Shown here piece by piece: positions 1-7,528 of a stretch of 12,451 nucleotides of DNA; position 1 is the first letter of the stretch, and each line of letters starts with the position of its first letter. Origin of the DNA: Halanaerobiaceae bacterium (GTDB taxonomy: Bacteria; Bacillota_F; Halanaerobiia; Halanaerobiales; CSSED10-376); assembly GCA_003557445.1 (NCBI GenBank), contig PWOK01000001.1:1-12451 (forward strand), given 5' to 3'. The notes under the pieces were generated by a model, which was not told the DNA's origin, made no database searches, and saw nothing but the letters and a program-made list of their open reading frames with translations. The position numbers were made by a program, and so were the translations under genes.

Positions 1-749
1 TAGATGAAAATAGTATGATCTATAACAAACGTTACCTTTCATATAAAAATCGTTATCAACAATTAGAAATAGAATATCAAAAAGCACTGAACAACTACCA
101 AAAAGAAAAAACTCTTGGACCATCAGCGACTACTGAAAATAGGCTTAAGGAATTGAAATCAGAATTAAATTATGCAAAATTAAATATTGATCGGTATGAA
201 CTGAAAAAATTAATAAATCTTGATGACCAGATCAAAGCAAAAAAGACACAATTAGAAGAATTAAATCAGCAAAAACAAAAAATTATAAAAGATATAGATA
301 TATCAAAAAAGTATGCTCCAATTTCAGGGATTATTCATAGTATTCAGGATTTCAATCCCGGGGAATATCTTCCTGCAGGGATAGAAGTTTTAAGAATAAT
401 ACCTCAGTCTGAAACCAATTACCTGATGGAATTAACAGTGGCCAATGAAGATATAAGTGAACTAAGAGAGGGACAGAAAATAAAATATCGCTTTCTGGCT
501 CTACCCTACCGGGAATATGGAGTTTTAACAGGAGAGATATTAGATATCAGTGGAGATATAAGCAAAACTGGTGAAAACAGGTCAGATTTTGTCTATGAAG
601 CAAAAGCAACCATTGACAGAACAACACTGGAAAATAACAGGGGTGAAAAAGTCAATATTAAATCTGGAATGATAAGTGAAGCCAGAATTGTAGCAAGAAG
701 CCGAAAAATACTTTATCTGGTTCTGGAAAAACTGGACTTTTTATCATAA
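1..749 (+). CDS. HlyD-family secretion adaptor (membrane fusion protein), C-terminal part
   Basis: The frame is open from the window edge (codons from base 3), so the gene is truncated upstream; the ATG at 15 is probably internal. About 248 residues are visible. The first ~100 are charged, K/E/Q-rich heptad-like helix, as in the coiled-coil hairpin of HlyD/bacteriocin-export adaptors. Next comes a barrel-sandwich (lipoyl-like) half containing YAPISGIIHSI, a Gly-Glu-Tyr turn and VLRIIPQSE, then a beta-barrel segment (LREGQKIKYRFLALPYREYG). Family members sit on the outer face of the membrane and work with an ABC exporter that handles peptides or bacteriocins. The transporter itself would lie upstream and is not visible. 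The gene ends TAA, and no clear hairpin terminator follows before the next promoter. Family assignment is solid; the exported substrate cannot be inferred. Confidence 0.82.
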   Translation, partial: DENSMIYNKRYLSYKNRYQQLEIEYQKALNNYQKEKTLGPSATTENRLKELKSELNYAKLNIDRYELKKLINLDDQIKAKKTQLEELNQQKQKIIKDIDISKKYAPISGIIHSIQDFNPGEYLPAGIEVLRIIPQSETNYLMELTVANEDISELREGQKIKYRFLALPYREYGVLTGEILDISGDISKTGENRSDFVYEAKATIDRTTLENNRGEKVNIKSGMISEARIVARSRKILYLVLEKLDFLS

Positions 750-762
750 AAACGAAATAGTC

Positions 763-792
763 TTGCAATAAAAAACCATATTATGGTATAAT
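763..792 (+). promoter_or_regulatory. Sigma-A-type promoter for the DUF3857 gene
   Basis: TTGCAA (763-768) and a perfect TATAAT (787-792) are separated by 18 bp. The predicted transcript starts near 799, giving an untranslated leader of about 55 nt before the ribosome binding site and the ATG at 853. The spacer carries a palindrome, listed separately. Called from sequence match only. Confidence 0.6.
775..787. promoter_or_regulatory. Operator-like palindrome in a promoter spacer
   Basis: ACCATATTATGGT is a perfect inverted repeat (6-bp arms, single central base) filling the spacer just before the -10 box of the preceding promoter. A dimeric repressor bound here would block RNA polymerase. No regulator gene is visible nearby, and I do not recognise the site as a known operator. 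The short AT-rich arms mean chance cannot be excluded. Confidence 0.35.
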
Positions 793-852
793 AACAACAA
801 ATTATATTTTTCATTAAAATAAATAAAAAATAAAATAAAAAGGAGTGGTAGC

Positions 853-2739
853 ATGCTTAAAAAAAAGTACATATGTATATTTATGCTTTTGTTTTTTCTT
901 TGTAGCTCTGTCATAGTGAGTGCAGGTCCTGATATAGAAACTCTGATTGAGGAGGCACCCATACAGGAGGATTATCCTGATGCAGGAGCAGTTATTTTAA
1001 ATAATGAAATTACTGCAGATTATACAGGTGAAGAATATTTTATTGAAGTATTTCAGGTAATTAAGGTATTTAATGAACGGGGAATTGATAGATTTGGAGA
1101 AAGAGATATAAGATTTAATGAAGAAAGGGAAGAAATCAAAATACATAAAGCAAAAACAATAACCCCTGAAGGAGAAGAGGTTGAGGTTAAAGAGGATGCT
1201 ATTAATATCATTACTCCACCTGAACTGAGCCAGGTAAATATATATTCAGATGTGAGAGATAAAGTTCTTAATATGCCTGCTCTGGAAGAAGGATCTATAA
1301 TTATAATTAATTACAAAAGAGAAATAAAAGAACCAATTATGGAAGATGAATTCTGGCTTTCAGCTGGTTTTCAGGATAGGGAGCCAATGGAAAATATCAG
1401 TCTAAAAGTAAAAACACCTCTGGATAAGGAAATTCAATACAAGAATGAAAGAATGGAGATATCTCCAGAAATAACTGAAAAAGATAATGTCAGGATCTAT
1501 GAATGGCAGCAGGAAAAAGTTGAACCGGTGATTACAGAAAGTGGAATGCCTCCCCTGAGGAATATTTTTTCTTATGTTAATATTTCCAGTCTTGATTCCT
1601 GGGAGAAGATTAGTAGCTGGTATCAAAAATTAAGTGAAGACCGGATTGATAAAGATGATAATCTAAAAGAAAAAGTTGAAGAACTGATTGCAGATACTGA
1701 AGATATAGAAGAAAAAATCAAAAATATTTTCAATTTTGTTGCTCTTGATATAAGGTATGTAGGGCTTGAATTTGGAGATGGTAGTTATGTACCATATAAT
1801 GCAACAGAGGTTCTTGCCAACAAATATGGTGACTGTAAAGATAAATCATTTTTGTTGATTGCGATGCTTGAAGAAATAGGGGTTGAAGCTGAACCTGTAT
1901 TAATCAATATGTATTATTATCCTGATCTGGAGATAGTTTCAATGGGTCACTTTAATCATATGATAGTATATCTTCCAGAACAGGATCTATACCTTGATCC
2001 TACAGATGATTTATCTCTCTATGGAGATTTATTATATGTAAATCAGGGAAAAGAGGTTTTTCTACCCTTTAAAAGTGAATTAAAAGAAACACCAGTTTAC
2101 TCATCTCAAGATAATAATGAAACCTTTAATTATGATGTAGAACTTGATGAAGAAGGTAATGCTAAAGTTGAGATTGAATGGTTGAGCACAGGATATTATA
2201 GTTCGGTTAACAAAAATCTTTTCAGACAGTTTAATCAACAGCAAAGGGAAATGGTTTTAAATCAAATTCTATCAAATGCATTCACCAGCTTTGATCTTAT
2301 TGATTATGAGATAAAAGGTGTATCTGATCTGGAAGTACCATTCTCTCTTTCAGCTGTTGTAAAGGTAAACAATTTTGCCAGAAGCCTGGGTGATCAGTTA
2401 TCAATAAGGCCCTTCAGAATTGGTATGCATTTATCACAGATTGCTCCTACAGAAACAAGGAATTATCCCTTATATACTGGATTCAAATTTAATTTTAAAA
2501 GATCGATAAATATTAAAGTGCCTGAAGGATTTGATGTTGAATACCTTCCTGAAAATAAAAAAATTGAGAAAAATGTTGGCTCAGTACATGTTGAATATGA
2601 AGAAAAAGAAGATGTAATTGAAATATTACTTGATTTTACTGTTGATCGAGTACAAATTGAGGTTGACGAGTATAATCAATTAAAAGACTTAATAGTTGAA
2701 GCTCAAAATATTATACAGGAACAGATTATAATAAAATAA
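853..2739 (+). CDS. Secreted DUF3857 / transglutaminase-like domain protein
   Basis: 628 residues. AGGAG lies 8 nt before the ATG. Residues 1-24 form a signal peptide (KKK, then a hydrophobic stretch ending VSAG), so the protein is probably exported; no lipobox Cys is seen at a cleavage site. Residues ~40-240 match the DUF3857 beta domain (YTGEEYFIEVFQVIKVFNERG, then TPEGEEVEV). Residues ~270-390 are a transglutaminase-like core with an apparent Cys-His-Asp triad: C328 in YGDCKDKS, H369 in FNHMIVY, D382 in YLDPTDD. Residues ~420-628 are a beta-rich C-terminal region. Family proteins usually have this order, but their substrates are mostly unknown; peptidase or crosslinking activity is only inferred. 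The protein is notably acidic (many E/D), which would suit a saline habitat. It is a single-gene unit with its own promoter and terminator. Confidence 0.85.
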   Translation: MLKKKYICIFMLLFFLCSSVIVSAGPDIETLIEEAPIQEDYPDAGAVILNNEITADYTGEEYFIEVFQVIKVFNERGIDRFGERDIRFNEEREEIKIHKAKTITPEGEEVEVKEDAINIITPPELSQVNIYSDVRDKVLNMPALEEGSIIIINYKREIKEPIMEDEFWLSAGFQDREPMENISLKVKTPLDKEIQYKNERMEISPEITEKDNVRIYEWQQEKVEPVITESGMPPLRNIFSYVNISSLDSWEKISSWYQKLSEDRIDKDDNLKEKVEELIADTEDIEEKIKNIFNFVALDIRYVGLEFGDGSYVPYNATEVLANKYGDCKDKSFLLIAMLEEIGVEAEPVLINMYYYPDLEIVSMGHFNHMIVYLPEQDLYLDPTDDLSLYGDLLYVNQGKEVFLPFKSELKETPVYSSQDNNETFNYDVELDEEGNAKVEIEWLSTGYYSSVNKNLFRQFNQQQREMVLNQILSNAFTSFDLIDYEIKGVSDLEVPFSLSAVVKVNNFARSLGDQLSIRPFRIGMHLSQIAPTETRNYPLYTGFKFNFKRSINIKVPEGFDVEYLPENKKIEKNVGSVHVEYEEKEDVIEILLDFTVDRVQIEVDEYNQLKDLIVEAQNIIQEQIIIK

Positions 2740-2748
2740 TTATCCTGG

Positions 2749-2776
2749 AAAAAGGGGGATTCCCCCCTTTTTTTTT
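2749..2776 (+). terminator. Rho-independent terminator after the DUF3857 gene
   Basis: A 10-bp stem (five A then five G at 2749-2758, paired with five C then five T at 2763-2772) closes a 4-nt loop (ATTC). A run of nine T occupies 2768-2776. The hairpin starts 10 nt after the stop codon. Because the A tract mirrors the T tract it might also act weakly on the other strand, but no minus-strand gene ends here. Confidence 0.9.
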
Positions 2777-2781
2777 GTGTA

Positions 2782-2824
2782 ATAACATTAATCATTCTTG
2801 AAAAACAAAGATGATTAATGTTAT
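2782..2824. repeat. 14-bp perfect inverted repeat around a promoter
   Basis: ATAACATTAATCAT (2782-2795) is exactly repeated in reverse complement at 2811-2824, with a 15-nt spacer. The spacer holds the -35 box of the following promoter and the right arm runs into its -10 box. It has no T tract of its own, so it is not a terminator. The placement is typical of a repressor operator, though an RNA or DNA cruciform role cannot be excluded. Confidence 0.6.
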
Positions 2825-2827
2825 AAT
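2798..2827 (+). promoter_or_regulatory. Sigma-A-type promoter for the CPBP protease gene
   Basis: TTGAAA (2798-2803) and a perfect TATAAT (2822-2827) lie 18 bp apart, starting about 20 nt after the preceding terminator. The expected start near 2834 gives a short leader before GGAGG and the ATG at 2861. The -35 is in the loop, and the -10 in the right arm, of the 14-bp inverted repeat. Confidence 0.7.
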
Positions 2828-2860
2828 CAAGATACACCAGTGTTTTAAAAGGAGGAAAAA

Positions 2861-3706
2861 ATGACTGAAGAAAAATCTGAAACAAAAAAAGAACCTGTAT
2901 TTCCCGGTGTTTTACATAGTATTGGCATAACTATTTCTGTTTTTGTGATTCAAATAATTGTAGGTATTGCTGTTGCAACATTTATAATATTAACTGGATT
3001 GGAAAATATTGATGTATTACTTATGGTTGGAATTGCTGCCGGTAATCTGTTTATTGCTTATATTTTATTAAAAAAAACAGGTGATAGATTTATTAACTTA
3101 ATGCAAGAAGGGGTTAATTATTTCAAGACTTATCTGGGAACTGTTTTTTTAATAATTGGTTCTTCAATAGTCCTATCTGAAATATTGAATTATTTGGATT
3201 TAGTTATGGATGATTCCATATATGAAGAACTTTTTTCATTTTTACTGGACATTAATTTAATTACAGGATTTATTATAATAGTATTATTTCCCTCTGTTCT
3301 GGAGGAAATAATATTTAGAGGTGTAATCTTAAAGGGATTATTAAAAAATTATGGAGATAAATTTGCAATATTTTTTTCAGCTCTATTATTTGGGATTGTT
3401 CATTTGAATATTCAACAGGGAATTACCGCCTTTTTTATAGGATTAATTTTAGGCTGGCTTTACTGGAAATATAGGTCATTACCACTGGTCATCTTTGCTC
3501 ATGCTGTTAATAATTTTTTATCTTTACTTGCTTTACATTATTTCGATATGAGTGGTTATTCTTTAGAAAAAGTTGAAGAAGCACACCAGTTTCAACCATT
3601 ATGGTTTACTATAATAGGGCTTGTATTTTTATTAATAGGATTTTTAATTTGTAAAAACAAACCCACTTATCTTAAAAAGGAAAATAACCAAAAAATTAAT
3701 TTTTGA
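2861..3706 (+). CDS. CPBP-family (CAAX-like) intramembrane metalloprotease
   Basis: 281 residues, with GGAGG 5 nt before the ATG. The protein is very hydrophobic, with about seven to eight membrane segments (e.g. residues 20-45, 50-70, 91-107, 133-147, 168-182, 187-203, 247-264). The family's conserved motifs are present and intact: EEIIFR at 148-153 (E148, E149, R153), FGIVH at 177-181 (H181), and HAVNN at 214-218 (H214, N218). The paired glutamates and two histidines are the expected catalytic or metal-binding residues of this Rce1/CPBP fold. Bacterial members include self-immunity proteins for bacteriocins and others of unknown role. The HlyD-type adaptor 2 kb upstream makes an immunity role conceivable, but the two genes are in separate transcription units, so this is weak. 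A 47-aa membrane peptide gene follows 47 nt downstream. Confidence 0.85.
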   Translation: MTEEKSETKKEPVFPGVLHSIGITISVFVIQIIVGIAVATFIILTGLENIDVLLMVGIAAGNLFIAYILLKKTGDRFINLMQEGVNYFKTYLGTVFLIIGSSIVLSEILNYLDLVMDDSIYEELFSFLLDINLITGFIIIVLFPSVLEEIIFRGVILKGLLKNYGDKFAIFFSALLFGIVHLNIQQGITAFFIGLILGWLYWKYRSLPLVIFAHAVNNFLSLLALHYFDMSGYSLEKVEEAHQFQPLWFTIIGLVFLLIGFLICKNKPTYLKKENNQKINF

Positions 3707-3753
3707 TGAAAAAAATAATCAGTAATAATCTCAAAATCAGGGAGGAATAATAT

Positions 3754-3897
3754 ATGGAAAGATCAGACTGGTCTTCTTCTCTTATGTTAATAGTTCTTGG
3801 CATTTTTACAATAATCAATATAAATTTTTTAATAGGAATCACCATTATTATACTGTCAGCTGGTTTGTTTATTTATAATTTGAATAAAGAACAGTAA
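3754..3897 (+). CDS. Small hydrophobic membrane protein, 47 aa, unknown function
   Basis: GGAGG (3741-3745) sits 8 nt before the ATG, and the frame encodes 47 residues ending in TAA. A short polar N-terminus (MERSDWSSS) is followed by hydrophobic residues from about 10 to 41, broken near the middle by ININ. That suggests two short membrane segments or one long one, with a polar tail (YNLNKEQ). I do not recognise a family. The strong ribosome binding site, full-length hydrophobic design and same-strand position 47 nt after the CPBP protease support a real gene, probably co-transcribed with the protease. It could be a partner or substrate of the protease, or unrelated. Confidence 0.6.
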   Translation: MERSDWSSSLMLIVLGIFTIININFLIGITIIILSAGLFIYNLNKEQ

Positions 3898-4017
3898 ATA
3901 AATAATTAATTTGACTTTTTAAAATTTTATTATTAAAAACAAAGGAAAGCAGGAATTAATATAGAAATATATATTATAGACTATTATCTTGTTATTTAAA
4001 GCAGGGAGGATAAAATC

Positions 4018-5031
4018 TTGTATACTTCAATCATTAATTTATATTTCTGGCCTGTACTAATTGGTATTATAGCAGGAATTTTAGTGTTAATATATGATTT
4101 GTCAGGTGCTTTTGCAAATAAAAGAGAACCATCACCCGTACCAATTAAAGCAGAAGGATTATCTTTGCTGCAGATGGGAACAATTATTTATAGTGATAGC
4201 AATAAAAACAAAAAGACTGCTGCTGCTCAAATATTACAACTGGCCAGAAAGGGAAAAATTAAATTAACTGGTAAAATAAAAGAGGGATTACTGGGCCTGA
4301 AAATAAGTAAAATTAAAGCCTTTATAGTTAACAGTAAAGGTTTACCTGAAGAACAAAAGCTTTTATTAGAAGGTTTACGAAAACAGCCACAGCTGAAAAA
4401 ATTCTTTAAGGAAGAATGTATTTTAGGACAGGTTATTAAAGGAATTGAAGTATATTTAAAAGGCAAAAAATATGTATCAGCTGCCAATATTCAGATAAAA
4501 AAAAGAATGGCACTTTCCAGCCTGATTTTTTATATACCGGGAGCAATTTTATTGTTTTTTGGAATTGTTAGAACCAATCAAGTTTTTGTTGGCATGGCAG
4601 TATTTCTTCTAATTATTGGTAGTGGAAGGCTTATAAAAAGGACCACAGTTCCTGTTTTATCAAATACCGGTTTTTATTTAAAAAATGAAATAGAAGAAAT
4701 TCTTGATAAAAAGAAAGAAAATCTTGAAACAACCATAAAAACAGATCCTGTCGAAGGATTTAATTTATTCTTAGAGGAACTACCTTTTATAATATTGCAT
4801 CCAGATTTCAAAAGAGGAACTTTTAGAAAATATAAAAAAGAACTTAAAAAAGTTGAAGAAATTCGGGTACCTGAATGGTTACAATTAGAGGATGAAGATT
4901 TGAAAAGACAAATCAAAGCAAAAGATGTTCTGGAGGTTATTGATACCACATTATCTGAGACTGTTTTTGTCATAACAGGTGCAGGATTTAATGGTGGAGC
5001 TAATGATTCTTCAACAGTAACAGGAACGTGA
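4018..5031 (+). CDS. DUF2207-like membrane protein (C-terminal module only)
   Basis: 337 residues. The start is TTG: a strong GGAGG (4005-4009) lies 8 nt upstream and the next in-frame ATG is inside the conserved region. Membrane segments are at about residues 6-28, 167-184 and 188-204. Residues 45-84 (EGLSLLQMGTIIYSDSNKNK, then AAQILQLARKGKIKL) resemble the part of DUF2207/YciQ-type proteins that follows their periplasmic domain: a Pro/Glu-rich linker, then a winged-helix-like segment. The last residues (GAGFNGGANDSSTVTGT) look like a reduced form of the Gly/Ser-rich tail typical of that family. The usual large extracytoplasmic N-terminal domain is absent. Function is unknown. The epimerase gene follows about 23 nt later, so the two are probably co-transcribed. 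Confidence 0.6.
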   Translation: MYTSIINLYFWPVLIGIIAGILVLIYDLSGAFANKREPSPVPIKAEGLSLLQMGTIIYSDSNKNKKTAAAQILQLARKGKIKLTGKIKEGLLGLKISKIKAFIVNSKGLPEEQKLLLEGLRKQPQLKKFFKEECILGQVIKGIEVYLKGKKYVSAANIQIKKRMALSSLIFYIPGAILLFFGIVRTNQVFVGMAVFLLIIGSGRLIKRTTVPVLSNTGFYLKNEIEEILDKKKENLETTIKTDPVEGFNLFLEELPFIILHPDFKRGTFRKYKKELKKVEEIRVPEWLQLEDEDLKRQIKAKDVLEVIDTTLSETVFVITGAGFNGGANDSSTVTGT

Positions 5032-5054
5032 ATTAGACGGGAATGGATGATAAA

Positions 5055-6185
5055 ATGTCAAAGATAAAAGTTATGACTATTTTTGGAACAAGACCTGAAG
5101 CTATAAAAATGGCTCCAGTCATAAAAGAAATGGATAAAGAAAAAAACATAAAAAGTGTAGTAACAGTTACAGCACAGCACCGGTCTATGTTAGATCAGGT
5201 GCTGGAGTTATTTAAAATATCACCTGACCATGATCTTGATATCATGGAAAAAAAGCAATCTCTTTTTCTAATAACAACAAAAGTTCTTCAGGGACTGGAA
5301 AAAATATATAAATCAGAAAAACCTGATTTAATACTTGTACAGGGTGATACATCAACTACATTTGTGGCATCACTTGCAGCCTATTATCAAAAAATAAGAA
5401 TAGGTCATCTGGAGGCAGGTTTAAGAACTTATAATAAATATTCTCCTTTTCCAGAAGAAATAAACAGGCATTTAACAGATGTTCTTGCAGATTTATATTT
5501 TGCTCCTACAGAAGATAACCGCAGAGCCCTTGAAAAAGAAAACATTTCACCAGAGAAGATAATGGTTACCGGTAATACAGTAATTGATGCTCTGCATTCA
5601 GTAGTTACTGACCAATTTAAATTTAAGAATTCAATATTACAGAAATTAAATTTCAGGGAAAAGAAAATTATCTTATTAACAGCTCACCGTAGAGAAAATA
5701 TTGGGCAACCATTAATTAATATATGTAAAGCTGCCAGAGAGATAGTAAAAAAATATACAGATGTTGAAATAGTTTTTCCAGTACATTTAAATCCTGAAGT
5801 AAAAAAGATAGTTTATGATATACTGGATGGTAATAAAAAAATACATTTAATAAAACCTCTACAATATCAAACTTTCGCTAACCTTATGGCAAAATCCTAT
5901 CTGGTATTAACTGATTCAGGAGGTCTTCAGGAAGAAGCCCCTTCCCTGGGAAGACCTGTTCTTGTTTTAAGAAATAGTACAGAACGCAGAGAAGCTGTTA
6001 TATCAGGTACTGTAAAAATTGCCGGAACTGATAAAAATAATATTATTAAGGAAACAGGTAAATTGTTAAATAATAAAAAACAATATGAAAAAATGTCTGG
6101 ATCAGCAAATCCTTATGGAGATGGTAAGGCCAGTCAGAGAATAGTTAATAGAATATTATCTGAATTTGCAGATATCTTTAAGTGA
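5055..6185 (+). CDS. wecB: UDP-N-acetylglucosamine 2-epimerase (non-hydrolysing)
   Basis: 376 residues from the ATG at 5055. Another in-frame ATG at 5043 has purines directly abutting it, while 5055 has GGATGA at a better distance and matches the family N-terminus (KIKVMTIFGTRPEAIKMAPV). The enzyme interconverts UDP-GlcNAc and UDP-ManNAc in the cytoplasm, supplying ManNAc units for cell-surface polymers. Hallmarks seen are GTRPEAIK near the start, the QGDT aspartate, GHLEAGLRT, FPEEINR, the TAHRREN histidine, and the DSGGLQEEAP nucleotide-binding segment with RPVLVLRNSTERREA. These cover the known acid/base residues (equivalents of E. coli D95, E117, E131, H213). Length is normal for the family. 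It lies just after the DUF2207-like gene, and its last 30 bp overlap the convergent cysteine desulfurase gene. It could equally be named mnaA. Confidence 0.95.
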   Translation: MSKIKVMTIFGTRPEAIKMAPVIKEMDKEKNIKSVVTVTAQHRSMLDQVLELFKISPDHDLDIMEKKQSLFLITTKVLQGLEKIYKSEKPDLILVQGDTSTTFVASLAAYYQKIRIGHLEAGLRTYNKYSPFPEEINRHLTDVLADLYFAPTEDNRRALEKENISPEKIMVTGNTVIDALHSVVTDQFKFKNSILQKLNFREKKIILLTAHRRENIGQPLINICKAAREIVKKYTDVEIVFPVHLNPEVKKIVYDILDGNKKIHLIKPLQYQTFANLMAKSYLVLTDSGGLQEEAPSLGRPVLVLRNSTERREAVISGTVKIAGTDKNNIIKETGKLLNNKKQYEKMSGSANPYGDGKASQRIVNRILSEFADIFK

Positions 6186-7445
6186 TTCAATCAAATAATC
6201 AATTTCACTAACTGTATTATACATGCCCAGACTGATACGAACCAGGCCCGGGTGGGAGAGTTCAGGTTTTTGTAATCTTTTTTTGATTTCATTTTCTGAT
6301 ATATTCATTATTTCCTGTATATAGGGCTGGGCACAAAAACAACCATTTCGAACTGCTATACCTTTCTTGCTGGCCAGTATTTCTGCTGTTCTTTTATGAG
6401 AAAATCCTTTTATATTAAAGGGAATAATTGAAATCTGGTTTTTTAATACAGGAGGGGTATATATTTTTATATTGGAAACTTCATATAATTTTTGAACTGT
6501 ATAAGCTGTCAATTCTTTTTCGTATTTTTTAATTTTTTTCATACCCATTTTATCAAGGCTTTTAAGAGCCTGATCAAGAGCAATTACTCCCATTACATTG
6601 GGAGAACCTGCTTCTTCCTTTTCAGGTGGCCGGGCCCATTTAACCTGTGAAGGGGTTACCATCTTGACTGTACCACCACCACTGTATTCAGGAATTCCTT
6701 TTTTAAAGGTTTTTCTGGGACCTATAAGTACCCCGGTACCAAAAGGGGCATACATTTTATGTGCAGAAAAAACAAGATAATCGATATGTTCAGGAGAGTT
6801 AAAAGGTTTCATATCAAAAGGTAGATGGGGGATTGATTGGGCACCATCAACCAGAATTTCTGCTTTATATTTATGTGCCAGCCGGGCTATTTTATAGACA
6901 GGATTAATAAATCCGGTAACATTGGAAGCACCGGTGACAGTTACAAGTTTAACTCTGCTTTTATATTTGTTTAATTTTCTTTCAAGGTCATATATTGACA
7001 ATCTACCTGCAGGAGTTAAATTGATATGTTTCAGCTGGAAATTATTACGCCAGGGCAGGTCATTTGAATGATGCTCCATTTTAGTGGTTAAAACAATTGA
7101 TTTCTTATCTGATTGGCAGAGCCGGTAGGAAAGTTTATTTATAGCTGCTGTTGTATTACTTGTAAAGATAATAACATTATTTTTTTCTCCAGCATTAACA
7201 AAATTGGTAACAGTTTTTCTGGTTTGTTCATAAAGATTGGTAGACAGCCTTGATTTATAACCTTTCCCTCTGTGAATGGAAGAATACCATGGTGAAAATT
7301 CATTTATTGCTTTCATGACTGATTTTAAAGGAGGGGTGGTTGCAGCATTATCCAGGTTTATATATTGAGTTAGTTTACCACTGCTCAAAGGAACTTTCTT
7401 TTTAAGGCCAGTAACCTTTTTTCTAAAAGGTGATCTTTTTTTCAT
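6156..7445 (-). CDS. SufS-like cysteine desulfurase / class V aminotransferase
   Basis: 429 residues from the ATG at 7445. An upstream ATG at 7457 has no ribosome binding site of its own, while AGGATGG lies 8 nt before 7445. This is a PLP fold-type I enzyme: NLDNAATT at 30-37, the H125 of MEHHSN, D200 in VDGAQS, and the PLP lysine K230 in FSAHKMYAPFGTG. The catalytic loop is RNGCFCAQPY, with C371 at the SufS persulfide-cysteine position (SufS: RxGHHCAQP); the family's two histidines are replaced here by C369 and F370. The expected reaction moves sulfur from cysteine as a persulfide for Fe-S or other sulfur uses; selenocysteine lyase is an alternative. No SufU, SufBCD or IscU partner gene is in view. 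The N-terminal ~25 residues are strongly basic (KKRSPFRKK, LKKK), unlike usual SufS. Confidence 0.85.
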   Translation of the reverse strand: MKKRSPFRKKVTGLKKKVPLSSGKLTQYINLDNAATTPPLKSVMKAINEFSPWYSSIHRGKGYKSRLSTNLYEQTRKTVTNFVNAGEKNNVIIFTSNTTAAINKLSYRLCQSDKKSIVLTTKMEHHSNDLPWRNNFQLKHINLTPAGRLSIYDLERKLNKYKSRVKLVTVTGASNVTGFINPVYKIARLAHKYKAEILVDGAQSIPHLPFDMKPFNSPEHIDYLVFSAHKMYAPFGTGVLIGPRKTFKKGIPEYSGGGTVKMVTPSQVKWARPPEKEEAGSPNVMGVIALDQALKSLDKMGMKKIKKYEKELTAYTVQKLYEVSNIKIYTPPVLKNQISIIPFNIKGFSHKRTAEILASKKGIAVRNGCFCAQPYIQEIMNISENEIKKRLQKPELSHPGLVRISLGMYNTVSEIDYLIESLKDICKFR

Positions 7446-7471
7446 AAAGAATACCATCCTGTTTTTTATTT

Positions 7472-7501
7472 ATTCTATTCAACAATTAATAAGGATGTTA
7501 A
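7472..7501 (-). promoter_or_regulatory. Candidate promoter for the cysteine desulfurase gene
   Basis: On the minus strand TTAACA (7501-7496) and TAGAAT (7477-7472), each 5/6 to consensus, are 18 bp apart and point toward the desulfurase start at 7445. The divergent pcm gene starts at 7529, so its promoter must overlap this stretch. I see no equally good plus-strand match. Confidence 0.4.
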
Positions 7502-7528
7502 TTAAAAATCATGAGGTGGTGATTAATA

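Noticed and set aside
3911..3939. TTGACT as a -35 box for the DUF2207-like gene.
   Set aside because: No convincing -10 box occurs at 16-19 bp; candidate TATTAT/TATTAA sites are only 11-14 bp away. In such AT-rich DNA the match is not informative.
4674..4973. 99-codon minus-strand open frame inside the DUF2207-like gene, and similar antisense frames in other genes.
   Set aside because: These are Ser/Phe-rich low-complexity translations opposite Lys/Glu-rich coding sequence, with no ribosome binding site or recognisable domain.
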